Shown here piece by piece: positions 15,697 to 29,110 of a stretch of 64,000 bases of DNA. The notes under the pieces were generated by a model. It ran no database searches. It saw only the letters and a list, made by a program, of their open reading frames with translations, and was not told where the DNA came from. Numbering within the stretch: position 1 is the first letter of the stretch; every line of letters starts with the position of its first letter. Origin of the DNA: Saksenaea vasiformis B4078 (Eukaryota; Mucoromycota; Mucoromycetes; Mucorales; Saksenaeaceae); contig JNDT01002340.1 of the NCBI GenBank assembly GCA_000697055.1, positions 58,399 through 122,398 of the forward strand. Direction: 5' to 3'. The translations under genes and the position numbers were made by a program.

Positions 15697-18632
15697 TTAT
15701 TTGTTAAACCAACTGCTACCAAACGTATTGGCGACGTTCCAATCGACATCTATATCTGGTGAAGCTGGACTAGTACTCAGATCGTAATCAGCTGATGCTG
15801 TTAAGCCGAGCGCGCTACGTTTCTTTCGCACTACGTACTCAAGCGCTGGTATTTGTATCGGTGGGGTTTTCCGTGAACCTGTACTGTGTGACGAACGCAT
15901 TGTTGGGTACGGAATGGGCTTTGGCTGGGTAGATCCTGGCCGGTGGCGTCGTTTTTCTGTTGATGGCCTTGGAAAACTTGAGGGTGGCCCATGTCTATCA
16001 ATATCGCTTTTCTTCTTCCGCAGTACTTTTTCTTGTTTGTCATGGACTGCGGTAGGGGCGGGTATTTTGTCCTTCAGACAACGAGCGGTAATGGAATCGT
16101 GTGACACCGATCGCGATAATGATGTCCTCGGATGAGATGTCCGTTGGAACATGCTTGTTAGCCATGCGAGTGCGCCTGCAGGTTTTGAAGATAAGGGCTT
16201 CTTTTCTTGGCGTTTTCTTAATACTTCTTCTTCTGCACGCATTTCGCTCTCCTCCACTTTTTTGACGTATTCCAGCTGCAAGTCATTCATTGTTGTGCGC
16301 AGCTGCCCTATTTCCTGCAGCATGTCCTGAACAAGCTGCATGATGGGAAAAAATTCCTCCATGGACCCTTCGCACGCCCAATCGTGTGTTTTAGGTTCAT
16401 TTTTCATTTCCTGTTCAATCCAGAGGAATTGTGTTTTCAAGGTTTCAACCTCTGTCAGGATACTATCAATGATGGTATTACTCATTGTACTCAGTTCCAG
16501 TATATCAAACGCCCGACGCAGTCTTCGATTAAGCGCTCTAATGTCTGTCTCCTTCAATTGTTGAAAGGACTGAGTTATGTATGATCGTAGTTGGCAATAG
16601 GGTGTTTTGGTGATATCTTCCGTCATTGTTTTCAATGAAGTACTCGGTGATAAACAGATCACCGTTGCACTTGATGGATCCTTGTGACTTCATTGTCAGC
16701 TGTCCTCCTTTTCTCTTTTCTAGAGTATCTTACCTCCGCATGAGTATGATCTTCTGGTTTTGCTGAGCTGGATTCTGGGACATTCATTGCTTCCCTAGCG
16801 CGATTCTTATTTTTCTGCTGCTGCTGTTGTTGTTGCTGTTGTTGCATATGATAATGGTAATGATGATGCACCACAGACGGTGCGGCTGGTGGTAAGGAGG
16901 AGGGGGTGGCAGGTGGTTGTTCTTTTGTCAGCAGATGTGAAGCTGTTGCCGCACGTTCTTTATTATTTTGGTTTGTTCGAGAGGAAGGGAGGACCTTCGA
17001 CTGTTTTCGTAACCTTGTTCGGCCAATGTCATTGTCATCTGCTTGTGGTGCAGACGTGCTTAACCGCATCATGTCATCTTCAAGTGTCATGCTGTCTATC
17101 CTTGATTTACGACGAGGAGGTGGTTTGGCGATCAATATTGACTGTGGCGACGGTGGTGTGGCATCATAATCCTCCGCTCCACTCTCCATATCTTCAATCT
17201 TACTGTTTAAAGATATCACTTCGTCTCGTGTCTCGGATAATGCCTCTCGACAATCCATAAGTTCAGCTTTGAGCTTATTATTAGCAGAGGCCAGTTCCTT
17301 AATCAGGGTAATGAGATGACTTTGGTTGGCATGCTGCATTTCGGAGGTAGGCGATACCAAGACGGACGTAAGCTGCATAAGGAGTAGTCAAATTTTTAGG
17401 ACGCAAATCTCCCTTTCCTCCCTTTTCTCACCTTGTGTACATCCTTGCGTAGCCTGTCATTCGATTCACGTAACCAATCCAAATCACCATCCTTTTCCAG
17501 ACCCACGAGGTCCTGCTGTTCTAGTTTCAGCCTCTCATAGGCGCGGCACAACGATTCTGAGTAACATAATTAAATCTATATTTTTTTTTTGCGTTGTTAG
17601 TAAACAAAAGCTTACCGTATTTTGCCTTTAACCGTTTGTGTTTTGATTCCCAACTTAATCCATTTTTACGTGCGACGGCTAACTCTTGTTTGGCATCTTC
17701 AAGCTATTCGTTACACAATTAAAGATCAGTACCAAATTATGGTCCTTTTTCTCTCTCTCCTTAGTTTGTTAACACACCTTTGTACGCAGGGTATCTTCAC
17801 GGACATCTGCCTGACGGGCCATATACTTGAATATCCTGAGCTTTTCCACCTCCACCGTTTTCAATTTTAATTCGTTGGCTAACTGGATGCACCGACTGTT
17901 TGCCGTCTCCAGGTCTGCGGCCGTTTCTTCTAATGTCTAAACGGAACGAAAATAAGGGTTGCTTGCAGATAGTGAGCTTTACCTTTTGCGTCTTTTGCCA
18001 CTCCCACACTGATTTATTTTTTTGCTCGAGAAGATCTTGCTTGGATGCCTCTGTGTCCTCTAGCATTTGCTCCAGTTCTCGGATCCGTTCACGCGCTTCA
18101 TCTGCCTAAAAAGAGAAATAAAACAAAAAAAAATAGAGAAACAATGTTGGTTACACAAAACACAGCATGATACATGCAACGTCTGTCATTCTCTTTCATT
18201 CCGTCCTACCGCACCTGTTGTTCCAACACCGATTTTATTTCAGTTGATTCGAGTACGTATGTTTCATGTTTATGCAATAAGCTTTGCCCAATCTCTGTAA
18301 CGAATTAGGCGACCAAGCCCCCTTTTTAAAGTACCTCTTTTTTTTTCTTTACCTGCTGCGAGACGAGTGTCTCCTTCCAGTTTTCGGATAGCGGCTGTCA
18401 ATGTTTCCAGGTTTTCACAGTCCGGTCGGCCGCAACACCGACAAGGGTTATCCACTATCCAAGAAACCGGCGAGCTGGGTGGCTCTGCGGTGCTTATTGT
18501 TAGCCAGTTCTGCAGCGAAGCTTCAATAGAATCGTTGTAAGCCCTGTCATTCGCGAATGGAGAACTTGCTAGTGAGGGAATGGTGTTTGCTCTGCTAATG
18601 CGAGCTCGAGATCTCTGTCTATTCAACGACAT
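15697..18632 (-). CDS. Coiled-coil protein with an N-terminal CRCCGRPDC motif, unrecognised
   Basis: Eight coding exons (18632-18353, 18294-18215, 18105-17983, 17936-17778, 17703-17616, 17556-17432, 17372-16734, 16680-15697) give 825 aa. I do not recognise the family. Visible parts, in order: a basic Ser/Arg-rich start; a Cys-rich motif CRCCGRPDC at residues 64-72, followed by a helix with AEIGQSLLHKHE; about 300 residues of heptad-like coiled coil; a polar linker with HHHYHYH and a polyGln run; a second helical part; and a basic, Ser/Pro-rich C-terminus. This layout suits a cytoskeletal or polarity scaffold, but that is inference. Several acceptors are possible before exon 8; the one at 16681 keeps the frame. 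The Cys motif could bind a metal, although only four cysteines are near. Confidence 0.75.
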
Positions 18633-21154
18633 GGCGAAAGGAACGAGAAAGAGGAAGAAAGGCTAACAAGATTCAGCACCGCATATTACTCAAATCGGAG
18701 ACGGCACACGAAGAGGGCAACAAGAAAAAAAGTGCGAGCGGAGCAAAAACTTCAAGAGCATATCAGTGCGATGAAGAAGTTGATCACGAGACGCGTGACC
18801 CGCCGCCGCCTGTGTTCAATCCGGGACACTGTCCGCACCTAGCCACTCTCAACTAAGCAAAAAGCCAAATTGCCATAGTAATCGACCCCAGAAACTAAAA
18901 AGGAGCAAAACAAATGCGGGAATATGTGACATGGAGGACAATGGATCCCAATACAACCAAGACATTGTAACCCAGTAACTAAACATGCGTAATCGGATGC
19001 ATCCGCACGTCAACATACATATTTTTACGTTAAAATGTTTTGTTTGAAGAATACAAATAATCATCTGATACTATTCAAGTAAAAGCTTTTGGAATAAATA
19101 CTCATAGTGTTTGTCTCGGAACATGAAATAAAACATCCTCGTCTTTATTGTTGTACAAACGTATCAATCCACGTATGGCCTCAGTTTGGTAATTTGCTTG
19201 ATCTTGGACCACCTTTATAAGCAAGTTAGATAGAGCAAAATTTCCTTTTTGCATACCAATATGGTTGAAGGTTCACGATTTACTGAACATATTGGTGGAT
19301 CTCATTGCCCTTTCTGCATTCAGTTCTCTTGGTCATCCTTATCTAGTTCTACGTTTGATCCGCCCACACAGCATGTACAATCCGACCCTTCTCCACCCTT
19401 CCGCATTCTATTCCAGGAAGATAATACTACCTTACGCAGCTACAAATCAGGATGTACACTGCAGCGGCAGGTGCCTATTTTCTCTAGATCACCGGTGAAC
19501 GTACAGTCAACACAGATTAAGCAAAAAAAGAAAACAAATTTCTGCGCGGCGTTTTCATGGTGCCATTTTTCCTTTGATGTTTTCCAAATACGAACTTGAC
19601 ATAGTAGCGCCTGCAATCACAGAAAAACTTTGGTCCGATGGGAAGCAAATGGATTTTGTGTACGGATGAAATGAAGATATACTGTCAATCTTTGTAGTCT
19701 GGACAGTTGCTACTGTCGTTATGGATCTCAGTTGTTTAGTTATGATATGATAGACATAGAGTTCTTTGAGACTTTTTTTTTAAACAAGAGATGGTTACAT
19801 TGTTTACGTATCTGTTCTTACTATTATTCTCATAATGTTGACCCTAGCCGACGGATCTCAGTTCCTAGATAATTTGTAGTTCGTATTGACTTTGAGTATT
19901 ATGCCGATGTGTGCGACATCAACGCAACAGCAATATTTGATCACACATCGCGTTCACCTTCGGTCGCCCCCTCGCAAAGAGTCAACAGTCCATTTGTTTA
20001 TCAATGAATTACAGGATAATGATTCTCAGTAGCGAGGACATGTAAAGAATGAACGTATCACGACGATAGTCGCTGACTATGTCGGATGCATTGTCTGCAA
20101 TAGCGTAAGCGGGATATGTTTATCGGTGGTCTCTGATAATCATATCACTTTTACAGAGTAGGAATATTAATCATGGATAAAAATCCGTTCAAATGATGCT
20201 CTTTCTAAAAGTAGTTTGTTCTCGACCTCATTCGTGTCTTGGCATAACTGTATTATCCACCCACAGTCGCTAACGCCGTCATTGCAATAGATCCCTCGTT
20301 TGGTTAGTTAAAATAGCGAACACGTTCCTGTTGCAAAATTATTTGCCGATTTTACGTTTTCAAACAGGTACATTAAAAAACGTCATACCTTTGGTACCTG
20401 GCCGCCAAAGTCCGTCTGTTCCAGACAGAAATTTAGTCATGTATAGCGCGTAGAAAATAGCATGGAATTATTCCCATCTGTACTCACTTCAAAATGGTCT
20501 AGTAGTATGCATGCATACTTGCCTGGGCTGCGGCGCAATGTTCGCGAACTTTGTGGCAGAGTCTTCTATCGTCATCGCTGGGTCCCAGAGCCCACGTGGA
20601 TCATTGTACTGGCTTTAGAGGGGCCAATCTCATTGGGTGCCTTTGATTGGTTTAATTTGTGAAAGTCATGGCGTACTATAAAGTCTCTCGGCATTTCAAA
20701 TTTGACAGGCACTTGGGCACCCATAGATAACGGTGACACTATCCACACGACCAACATCAGACGGAAGAATATAGGCTGTTGCCTTTTTCAAAAAGGAACG
20801 GTTACGTAATTTGAGTCGTTACCAGCCTAGAACACGCGTGTCAAGCGCAGTGAATGAAGGTATTTTAAAAAAGCGACGTCTTGTCAGAAGAGGAACCGTC
20901 CTGTTTTGAAACTCTGCACTGACAGCCCAAGAATTTCAAGTCAAAATATATAATTTAATCATTAGAGTTCAATTACATAGTTTATGATAAACTCTGCCGA
21001 ATTCTTTGAAACAGTAGTGTAGATGGGAATCACGCTGTTGTTGTACATAATGATCTGTTGCCGTAGGTATGGTAAGGACGGGTTTAGAATCGAAGTGTGA
21101 AAGGAAAGGGGGGAGTACTAATGATACACTGCGAGAAACAGAAAGAGATGGAAT
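18633..21154. other. Gene-poor stretch (2.5 kb)
   Basis: The left end should hold the promoter of the coiled-coil gene and the right end the 3' UTR of the RhoGAP gene. Between them I see only short open frames (for example 19249-19599 on + and 20572-20757 on -) with no recognisable motif. Confidence 0.45.
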
Positions 21155-23672
21155 CTAGCAGGCATTTGAAGATGGTGCTCGCACAGAAGTCGATCTGCGT
21201 AAGGAGGTAGCTTCTGGCGTTGGTTGATTGGCATCATGTCGTTGAGGTATCACTGCCCGAGCTTTCATTGTAGCTCTTCGTAGTAGTCCTTGCGATTTTG
21301 TGACAGGAGGCTTGACTTCTTCTGGCACTCTATCAAAACTGCAATCGGAAAGTCTTTTCCTGACTTTAATCTCTGACTCATCGTTGGACTGATCGAATTG
21401 ACAAACATGAAGTTTTGTCCTGAGCTGCTCCTGACTAGATAGCGAGGATGAAGTTTGCCAAGACTCGGAAGACCTCGGACCAGGTTCATGCGCACACTGT
21501 TCGTCAATGGTGAACAGCGTATCTCGATGCATAATCAGGTCTTCAAGCACTTTGTCCGAATACCATTCACCCGCGTTATCTGCCTTGTTATGATCATGAA
21601 AGATGGCCGGTGTAAAAATGACAGACAAATTTTGCATATTCATCTTGTTAATTTCACAGTTCGCATTCACTCTGAAAATTAAACATTAATTTGGCTGCTC
21701 TACGTCCCTATGTCGTTGGTCTTACTTCGCCAAATGTCCCACAATGACGTGAAGCGTGTCGCGGTTCGGTTTGCTAAGTCCAGATAGCTTGAGTTGAAGA
21801 TACATTAAGCGATCCTTTTCTTCTTTCACTAAGTTGCAGAAGTTAGCGCATCGGTAGAAGAGAGCACATCATCTTACTCGTGTAGTCCATGCGATCTTGT
21901 ACAGTAAGATCGATCAACGGCTGTTTCAACTCGCGCAAAAACACCTTGAGCACCGATGCAATGGTGAATACGTCATATTTAGCAGAATCCAGTTCTAGTG
22001 CTTCCTCGTCCTTTTCAAATTCGCCCTTCAATACATCCACATTGCTCTGACGGCCCGAGATCCGGTAGATGCCTTCTTTCTGAAGACCCATTCGCTCAAC
22101 AGCTTGCGTGCACTTGAGTACCAGGAGTGGCACTGTGCGACCATGCTCTTCGGCATAGTCGCTGAGAGATATACCATAGAGAACATCTACACTCATATTA
22201 GATGGAATGATCATCGAATTGTTCCTACTAACCTTTGCATCTGCCATATTGTACATTCTCGTAGTAGATCTGTGATGGTGACATAAAATTGGTACGTTGA
22301 TATTCCTTGTTGAACATTTCTGCGTCCTTGTTTCCATTCATATCGGCAGCCACGTCAATCGAAGTTCTCATCATCTTTCGTATCAATGGATTAACATATA
22401 TTCGAAGGGTAATAGGTCTATTTTTTCTTTTACCGTCGTTTCTTCCATAAGTGCCTTCTGCTCAGCTGCCAAAATAGTTGACAAAGCTGCTCTTGTTGTT
22501 TCAGTCTTGTTAAGAAGAATTGCTTCCACATGCTACTGTCGTGTTGAGAGATATGCTCCAGTAGACATTCCACCTACCCTAATAGCATGCTTTGCTGTGT
22601 CTATTTGCTTTCTTCGCAATAGTTCTAGGTGTACAACTCCCCTGCGATAATCGACATCTACAAACCCCGCCTCAGTCATTGTCAGGAACATCCATAATCA
22701 GGTACCTGCATCGGCAATTTCCTTCTTCAACTTGGCAAATCGTGCAGTATGCCTTGATGGGTCTGTTATTGTCGCATTTGCGAGTTGCGTTCTCATGTGT
22801 GCCATAAATCCAACCATGCTTCGTCTCGAGTCGTGTGTCGATGACGTGGAGCTGGAGTCTGTCTCGCGGCCACTGTCCGCCGATGCTCGAGGGCGCGGTT
22901 CCTCTGCTGAAAGACGACGTGTGGATTCTCCTTCCTGTTGTTGCTGGTGCGCATAAGCGAGTTCATTGCATTTACTTATATAGTATCGTTGACGCTATGT
23001 TTGGGATAAGTCGGGTCGTTTGGTACGAAAACAGATTACCTTCGCCAGATCCCGTGTCCTGAACAAAATATAATCTGCATTCTTTTGGCCAAGTACAGTT
23101 TTAACTTTCTTCCGCCGTTGCTCGTGGGATTCCTACGAGGAAGGGGTAAAATATGTCTCAGGGACTCATTTTTGGATGTCTCACCTTGACTTTCATCAGC
23201 AGATCGATTTGAGTCCGCATGCTTTGTATTACATCGCTTCTAACAATCACCGTTTTCTCTATCGATGCTTCATATTCGGAAACTGCCTGCTGGAAGGTCG
23301 ACTCGCCACGACCAAAATAAGAGCACGATTCCGTCTCGGGAGGCGCCGTTGCCTTGCCGACTTTCCGTAATGAATGAACGTAGGCCTCCTCGGCCGCTAA
23401 ACTGATTTACTATTAAGCGATTTGGCGTTCCTTTTTTTCTTTCTTCTCTTCTACATGCTACTCTACCGTGCTTTTAAAAAGGCAATGAACCGATCGAGAT
23501 CCTGTACGGTCCATTTGAAAAGTTTATTGACGTACTCGAGATGCGCTTCAATGCTGGGTATCTAAATTATTGTGTAATGTTGGGCTTATTGGAATCGCCA
23601 TTCTTTGACATGTCGCACAACGCAAGTTACCTCGTCGTCTACGCTGGTGATAACACTTCTTGGACGGCTCAT
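21155..23672 (-). CDS. F-BAR and RhoGAP protein (Rgd1-like)
   Basis: Eleven coding exons (23672-23631, 23561-23467, 23401-23185, 23132-23040, 22943-22706, 22657-22578, 22532-22434, 22374-22233, 22186-21878, 21828-21726, 21671-21155) give 644 aa; yeast Rgd1 has 666. The N-terminal half is an F-BAR module: KWTVQDLDRFIAFLKAR, EEAYVHSLRKVGK, then DVDYRRGVVHLELLR. A RhoGAP domain starts near residue 336: LYGISLSDYAEEHGRTVPLL, arginine finger in GIYRISGRQSNV, then LKLSGLSKPNRDTLHVIVGH and NLSVIFTPAIF. Such proteins bind curved membrane and switch off Rho GTPases at growth sites; Rgd1 acts on Rho3 and Rho4. The C-terminus is a Ser/Arg-rich tail. Several introns are only 45-49 bp, and two acceptors were chosen because they alone keep the conserved frame. 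Confidence 0.88.
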
Positions 23673-23919
23673 GAACAAACGATTCGAGTTTCAGTCACGC
23701 AGAAGAAGAAGAAAATGGCAAGTTGAATGGCAGAATTTCCTGTCTTTCTAACAATCCGATTGGACCACGATCTCATCGCTCGCACTTTCCATTTTTCTTT
23801 TTAAGATTTTACAACGCAACACCTTCTTTAAAACGGTCTACTGTGATATGGCATGAAATAAATTTTAGAGACCAGCTAGAGCTTGTGTGCTTAGAATAGG
23901 AGAAAATAATCAAATCACT

Positions 23920-26900
23920 CTACAGCTTATCTTCGTCTAGTTTAGCTTGCGGTTTTGTCTTTCCATGACCAAAACCAAAAGGCGAGGACGAGTCCTCAGG
24001 ATCCATTCTACCATATCTGTAAGATGACACCATATTCATAACGCAATTTAACTTACTCTTTGAATTCATAATGTCCTTCGCCATCAAAGCGCAGGAGATA
24101 TTCGTGGTGGCGGACCAAAGAAGTTCTAATTACTGGCTTAAAATAGATCCATACGATTTTTTTCCCTTTTACCTATGCGATACTGTGAAGAGAGTGATTC
24201 CAAGCTTGCGTGCGTGTTCATACATAATAGCTTCAATGTCCACGCTCACTGCACTTGTGCACTCATCCAAAATAGCCTAACACAATTTCGTTAATTTTTT
24301 TTTCTTCTTTCTCCGCCCAAGATAGACAATGAATACATACAAATTGAGGCTTGTGGTAAAACAATCTTGCCATGGCAACTCGTTGCTTTTCACCACCCGA
24401 AAGACTAATAAATCTTTTTAGAATCTTTTCCATGCAACTGGAGACTTACACGTCAGCCCAGTCTTGAATGGCATCCCAGCCACCTTCACGTTCTACCAGG
24501 TAGCCAAGATGAACGGTATCCAGTAATCTCATAAGCTCATCATCAGTGAAGCCAGCTTGGCGGGCATCGGCAGGGGTATCGGGATAGATTACTTGATCGC
24601 GGAAAGTACCAAGGGCAAGATAAGGCTTTTGGGGAACATAGAAAAGCTGACTGGGAGCAGGCTTAGTCAAGTTTCCGCCTAAACATTGTGAATAAAGTTC
24701 CATGTGGGCTAGTCTAATTTTTGTTACCAAACAATGGCCAAAGGTCGCCCAAAATACGGAAAAGTGAACTCTTGCCACAACCGTTGGGCCCGGAAATAAG
24801 ACAGTTCATGCCTGTCTTTACCTTAAACGACAAATCTTTCACCTTGACATGTTTTTAGATTCTCGCTCTACAGCCATCTCTTTGCTTACCAAAACATCGC
24901 TATTTGGTGTCACAATAGGAACTTTATCGAAAATAATGACACCATCTTGGATTATCACGTTTCCTTTCGTGGCATTGGCATCGACAACTACAAGTAATTG
25001 TTAATCTTCTCTTTCCTTTGTTCCATATGCGTTTGAAAAACTTACCTTTATTCTGGTTCGCTGCGCTTTCATCCTTGCTTACCATCGTACGATTGTATCT
25101 ACCGGCTCGAACATCGGTAAGGACGTCAAATAGTTCTGCAACGCGAGACTAGATACAGGAGTCAGATACAACTAAAACGCGTTAACTTACAGTATATCCA
25201 GCAAATCTTGTCAAATCACGTCCTGTCAGAATTAACCGTCCGACAGCTTGTGACAAGTTGATCAAGTAGCTCGCTTCCGAAGATGATTAGCGCATGTTTT
25301 GTTAAGAAGGATGTGAACCTACAGTTTCTCGAGTAGTCCTCCATAAGCTTGGTAGGATCGTCGCCAAGGGCACCCATGTGTGCAGTAGCTAAAAGAGAAG
25401 ATATACCAAATTAGGCAAAACCAAGTATATTCAACAACAACTCACCATATCGTGGGTCAAACACCGGTCGAGCAAGAAGACTACGTACAAAGTTCAGTGC
25501 ACCTGCAAGCTTTAGACAAAGTAGCTTACTAGTAGGCTGTCATTGTCGCGCAGTATTTAACGAGGACTGAATCAAAGATACCGTTTAGGAAACGCAGTGT
25601 GTAAACCTTGCGCACATGATTCACGATCTGTCACAACGTATCAGTACTAGCTTTTAAATGTACTGCACGTGCACCTTTTGGAATGTACTATTGACCACGT
25701 CCTTCTCTCTCTCTCCACCGCCATAGAATGCAATTTCTTCCGAGTGAGTGATAATACGTGACTAAACAAGATTACATCAGAAAAGGAAAAACGCATGGAT
25801 AGGAACTTACATGTGTGAAGCGGAAATCACCCTCCAGCTTTTGCTCAATTGCAGTATCTTGCATGACACATAAATAAACATACAATCATAGAATATGAGA
25901 GACTTACATCGTCCGAATGGTGGTGAGAATGCACGAAGGATAACACCAGACAGCATAAAGTAGGCAATCATGAAGAAAGGTGCCTCATTACCACTAGCAT
26001 ACGTATCTTTGTCAGTTTCCCGTTATGGTTCATTCAATTGTTTGCTTACATGGCTTCACCAAGCTTGTAGGCGAACAGGAAGATATCAACCACAGGTTTC
26101 GCAATATCTGAGTACAAGTGTGATAAATTCTCTGCGAACTTGTCGATATCTTGCGTCAGTAGCTGATCTGCGTTCTGAAGTCGGTTGTCCAAATTGGAGA
26201 TCTTGTAGAACGTAATTCCATCGAGATATTGGTTATGTGCATGCTAGGAATCTCGTTTATTCTATGCTCGCCACAAAAAGTATAATCTTTCCATCCAACT
26301 TACCTTCGTCAGTCGCTCACGGAAGCACAAGGCAAGTGCGCTAATCGTCAGTTTGAGACAGTTGTTAACAATACTCATCGGCCACTGTACATGATATTGG
26401 TAAGCATCTGGTTCAACGATCCTAATTTTTTCTTACCATCATTAAGCCAAATTCGACGATGGCCTTGGCAATAAAGACCTTCCTATTACGGGACACAATG
26501 GCTTTGACTACAGAACTGACCTACCGGTAAGAAAGACGGATGCTCCCCTTCTCCTTGATCCAACACGTTTACCAGGGCCTTACCCATTAAATCCGGAAAA
26601 CCTTTTCGAATGACATGGATAAGCATAAAAACAGTAAGTAAATTTTACGTACCAAATATCCAGCCATGTGCGTGCAATGAGAACACTCGCCAATGCTGCC
26701 AGCAAGCCTGATTCCTTTGAGAAAACACCTGGGACCTCATGTTAATAACTCCGTCGCCACGGTCGACCACTCTACCTGGTATGCAAATAGGCAGGAGTTT
26801 ACGCATTTGTTCCAAGAACTGTGCATTCACCCCGACTCTGCCCTTGCTCTTGCGTTTGCGAGTCTCTTTGGTCTGTGAGTCGCTCATAGTTTGCTGGAAC

Positions 26901-26995
26901 TGCTTCCTTGCTTTCAAGAGAGCATAGGCAAGGCCGATGACGAATAATGAGCCTGCGGTCTTTTTGCTCGCTAACACAGATACAGCATTCGCCAT
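23920..26995 (-). CDS. PMP70/ABCD3-like peroxisomal half-ABC transporter
   Basis: Twenty-one small coding exons, from 26995-26776 to 24016-23920, join in phase to 673 aa (human ABCD3 has 659). Visible ALD-family features, in order: RTWLDIW in TM1, the EAA-like segment SEEIAFYGG, a Walker [10 protein letters not shown] followed by [14 protein letters not shown], then [21 protein letters not shown], signature [20 protein letters not shown], Walker [12 protein letters not shown] and the switch His in FTVSHR. The match to PMP70 is closer than to ABCD1/2 in the Walker A surroundings. Half transporters of this family dimerise and bring fatty acyl-CoAs into peroxisomes. The weakest join is exons 2-3 (26649 to 26578): only a donor at 26648 with an acceptor at 26579 keeps the frame. 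It lies about 16.5 kb from PEX6, with no sign of co-regulation. Confidence 0.9.
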
Positions 26996-28436
26996 GGAGG
27001 AGATCAATTAAGGAAAAAGTGAGAAAAGGAAAGGTGGAGAAAAGATAACGGCGTTATACGGGGTTAAAGCCCCGAACCCAGACATGAGATGGCTCGCGGA
27101 ATAAAAACATCCACACTGGATAATGACTTATATAAGCATGTATTCCAAGAATATAAAGTCAGTTGAAAAAGTTTTTTTGAAGACAAACGAATGGAAGGCA
27201 CTTAGTACCCCTTTTCCATCAATGTTTTACTGATAGTCATAGTGCCTACGGTTGCGAAAGAAACCGATCATCATTGCATGACAAAAATGAATAACGTTCC
27301 ACATAAATAACTTTCTATCTTACACGGACTGTTGTTGTTGCTCTGTAGATATCGCAGTAGTTACATGCATCTCACCAGACAAAAGAACGCTCACATAACA
27401 TCACTGTTTATGCTACGGATTGACCCCTTTAAATGAGCAATTCAAAGCACTTGGTATACCGAGGTAACTTCATACGTCTTCTAGGACCTTAAAGCTATAG
27501 GTTTGATTCACGATAACACATGGAACGAATTTACCGCCAGCAAATGTTTGTTTGCTGGACAGGGACCGGGGAGGTATCCGTGTAGGACATCAATATTTAT
27601 GAACTAAGCCTTTCCGCAGTATCACCTGCGTTTGTGATCTATGAATAGCAGGCAGGTAGGTTGTATCATTCAACCATCTATACAGAGCGACCGATTACTA
27701 ATACGCAGATGCAGTGAGAGGGGTATCTGCCATTCAATTGACCCCATAGGGGTCTTACGTTCACATAAAACTCAGCTGCACCTTTGACAGGTGCAAGTGG
27801 TTCCGATTCAAATCCAACGGTTTCGGTAGTATTTTGCATGAGGATGGTAGCGTTTACTTGTCAGATTTGGCAAGGTAAATAGGTCTCGCTAACTCTTTCT
27901 TTTAATATATGCTGATGTAGCGATCGCTGCAAAAGGTTTATATTGCGCTTAGCAGACATGATATCTAGTCGGCTTTGGGGGACATACAGCGCCACTCTCA
28001 GGGATCTGGCAGGTCCGATGTTCCATCTTTGACAGACGCAAGACGTCGGCGTTTTCGGGAACCAAAGCATGAATCGTTACAAATCTTGCTTGCATATTAC
28101 GTTGCATCCTTGCAGTAACAACATCGCTGTAAGTAAAAGGATTTATATAACGATAAAGAGAACGGAGCACATATTCCGTGTATGGTCATGTTCGTTTCCA
28201 TTTGCATAATGTGGCAACTTCGCATTGTGGCGCGAATTGGACATCTATGGGCTTTCCTGCATAAGAGCACAGGGTGCACGATAAGAGCGACTCAAGACGC
28301 AATTGTCTCGCTGGCGTACAAAGGCTCCTTGTTATGTTCCCAGTATTTTAACTTGAGATTGAGACGAATTTGCATCTTTTTAGACCAATCAATTTTACTT
28401 TTAGACGATTACAATTTTTTTTGAGACGAGATGTAC
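26996..28436. other. Gene-poor stretch with a coding-like minus-strand remnant
   Basis: The left end should hold the promoter of the ABCD3-like gene. On the minus strand, from about 28170 down to 27680, long open runs interrupted by single stops read like decayed coding sequence that I cannot assign. No tRNA fold could be confirmed. Confidence 0.4.
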
Positions 28437-28955
28437 TACTTCAAGCCGATCTCTTTTTGCAGGTACTGGTCCCAATAAGCCTCAGCATGTCATATCCAAC
28501 CTTGGTAATCGGCTGTAGCAACTGTCTTGCATGCCTCAGCAATGCGTGGCATGAGCACGTCAGTTCTATCGAGCGGATTTCTTCTAATATTCTTCTTGAT
28601 CTTGAACCAGCATTCTTCAATGGGGTTCAAGAAGGGCGAATATGACAGCATAAACAAAGGTTTATAGCTGCAATTGTCGGTAGTATCCACAACAGAGTGA
28701 GAGTGATGGATTCTGCAACTGGTTCATCACAACAAATATATTCTTCATATTATGTTTATCCAGGATAACTCATCAGTGACTCCATAAACTCGACAATACG
28801 ATAAACTGTAGTGCCTTTCTTAAGTTCTACCGGGTTTGCATCGGTCTGATCACCAGTTTTTCTCTTCTTGGAACGAGCCGACTCAGGAAACTCCTCAATT
28901 TTGGCTGCATCACTCTTCTTTCACGGCTCCGCCTTCGAGAAGTGAATAAACTTAT
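28437..28955 (-). pseudogene. Degraded DDE transposase (Tc1/IS630-type) remnant
   Basis: Pieces of one protein can be followed on the minus strand across frameshifts and stops. They are a linker SARSKKRKTGDQTDANPVEL, then TTVYRIVEFMESL, the C-terminal DDE_3 core SPFLNPIEECWFKIKKNIRR, and the tail GWI, stop, HAEAYWDQYL. The Pro-Phe-Leu-Asn-Pro-Ile-Glu-Glu block holds the last catalytic Glu of IS630/Tc1 transposases. At least one frameshift near 28740-28790 and a TGA after GWI show that it is dead. No terminal repeats could be paired, so only a fragment may remain. Confidence 0.75.
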
Positions 28956-28974
28956 GGGACTCAGAACACCTGAT

Positions 28975-29110
28975 CTATGTCTCAGAGTATCTGCTTTATC
29001 GAGTTTCTCTTAATATTCTTCTTGAGCTTACACCAGTACTCCTTTATAAACTTCACAAAAGGCAAATCAAGCAGCATTAATAAAGGCTTGAATCCTCGTT
29101 TTTGAATTTG
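28975..29110 (-). pseudogene. Second DDE transposase C-terminal scrap
   Basis: The minus strand encodes RGFKPLLMLLDLPFVKFIKE and then YWCKLKKNIKRNSI. It aligns by eye with the core of the neighbouring remnant (SPFLNPIEECWFKIKKNIRR) but has diverged, with the conserved Asn-Pro replaced. It is a separate, older copy of the same element type. Confidence 0.6.

Noticed and set aside
19249..19599. Plus-strand 116-codon frame
   Set aside because: No motif, no splice partners, and composition like the surrounding gene-poor DNA.
26602..26652. ABCD3-like exon 2/3 join with donor 26652 and acceptor 26602
   Set aside because: The phases do not match; the donor at 26648 with the acceptor at 26579 keeps the frame and conserved residues.
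27741..27830. tRNA-like patch with GATTCAAATCC
   Set aside because: The box-B-like word is present, but the T-arm bases do not pair and no acceptor stem or A box fits.
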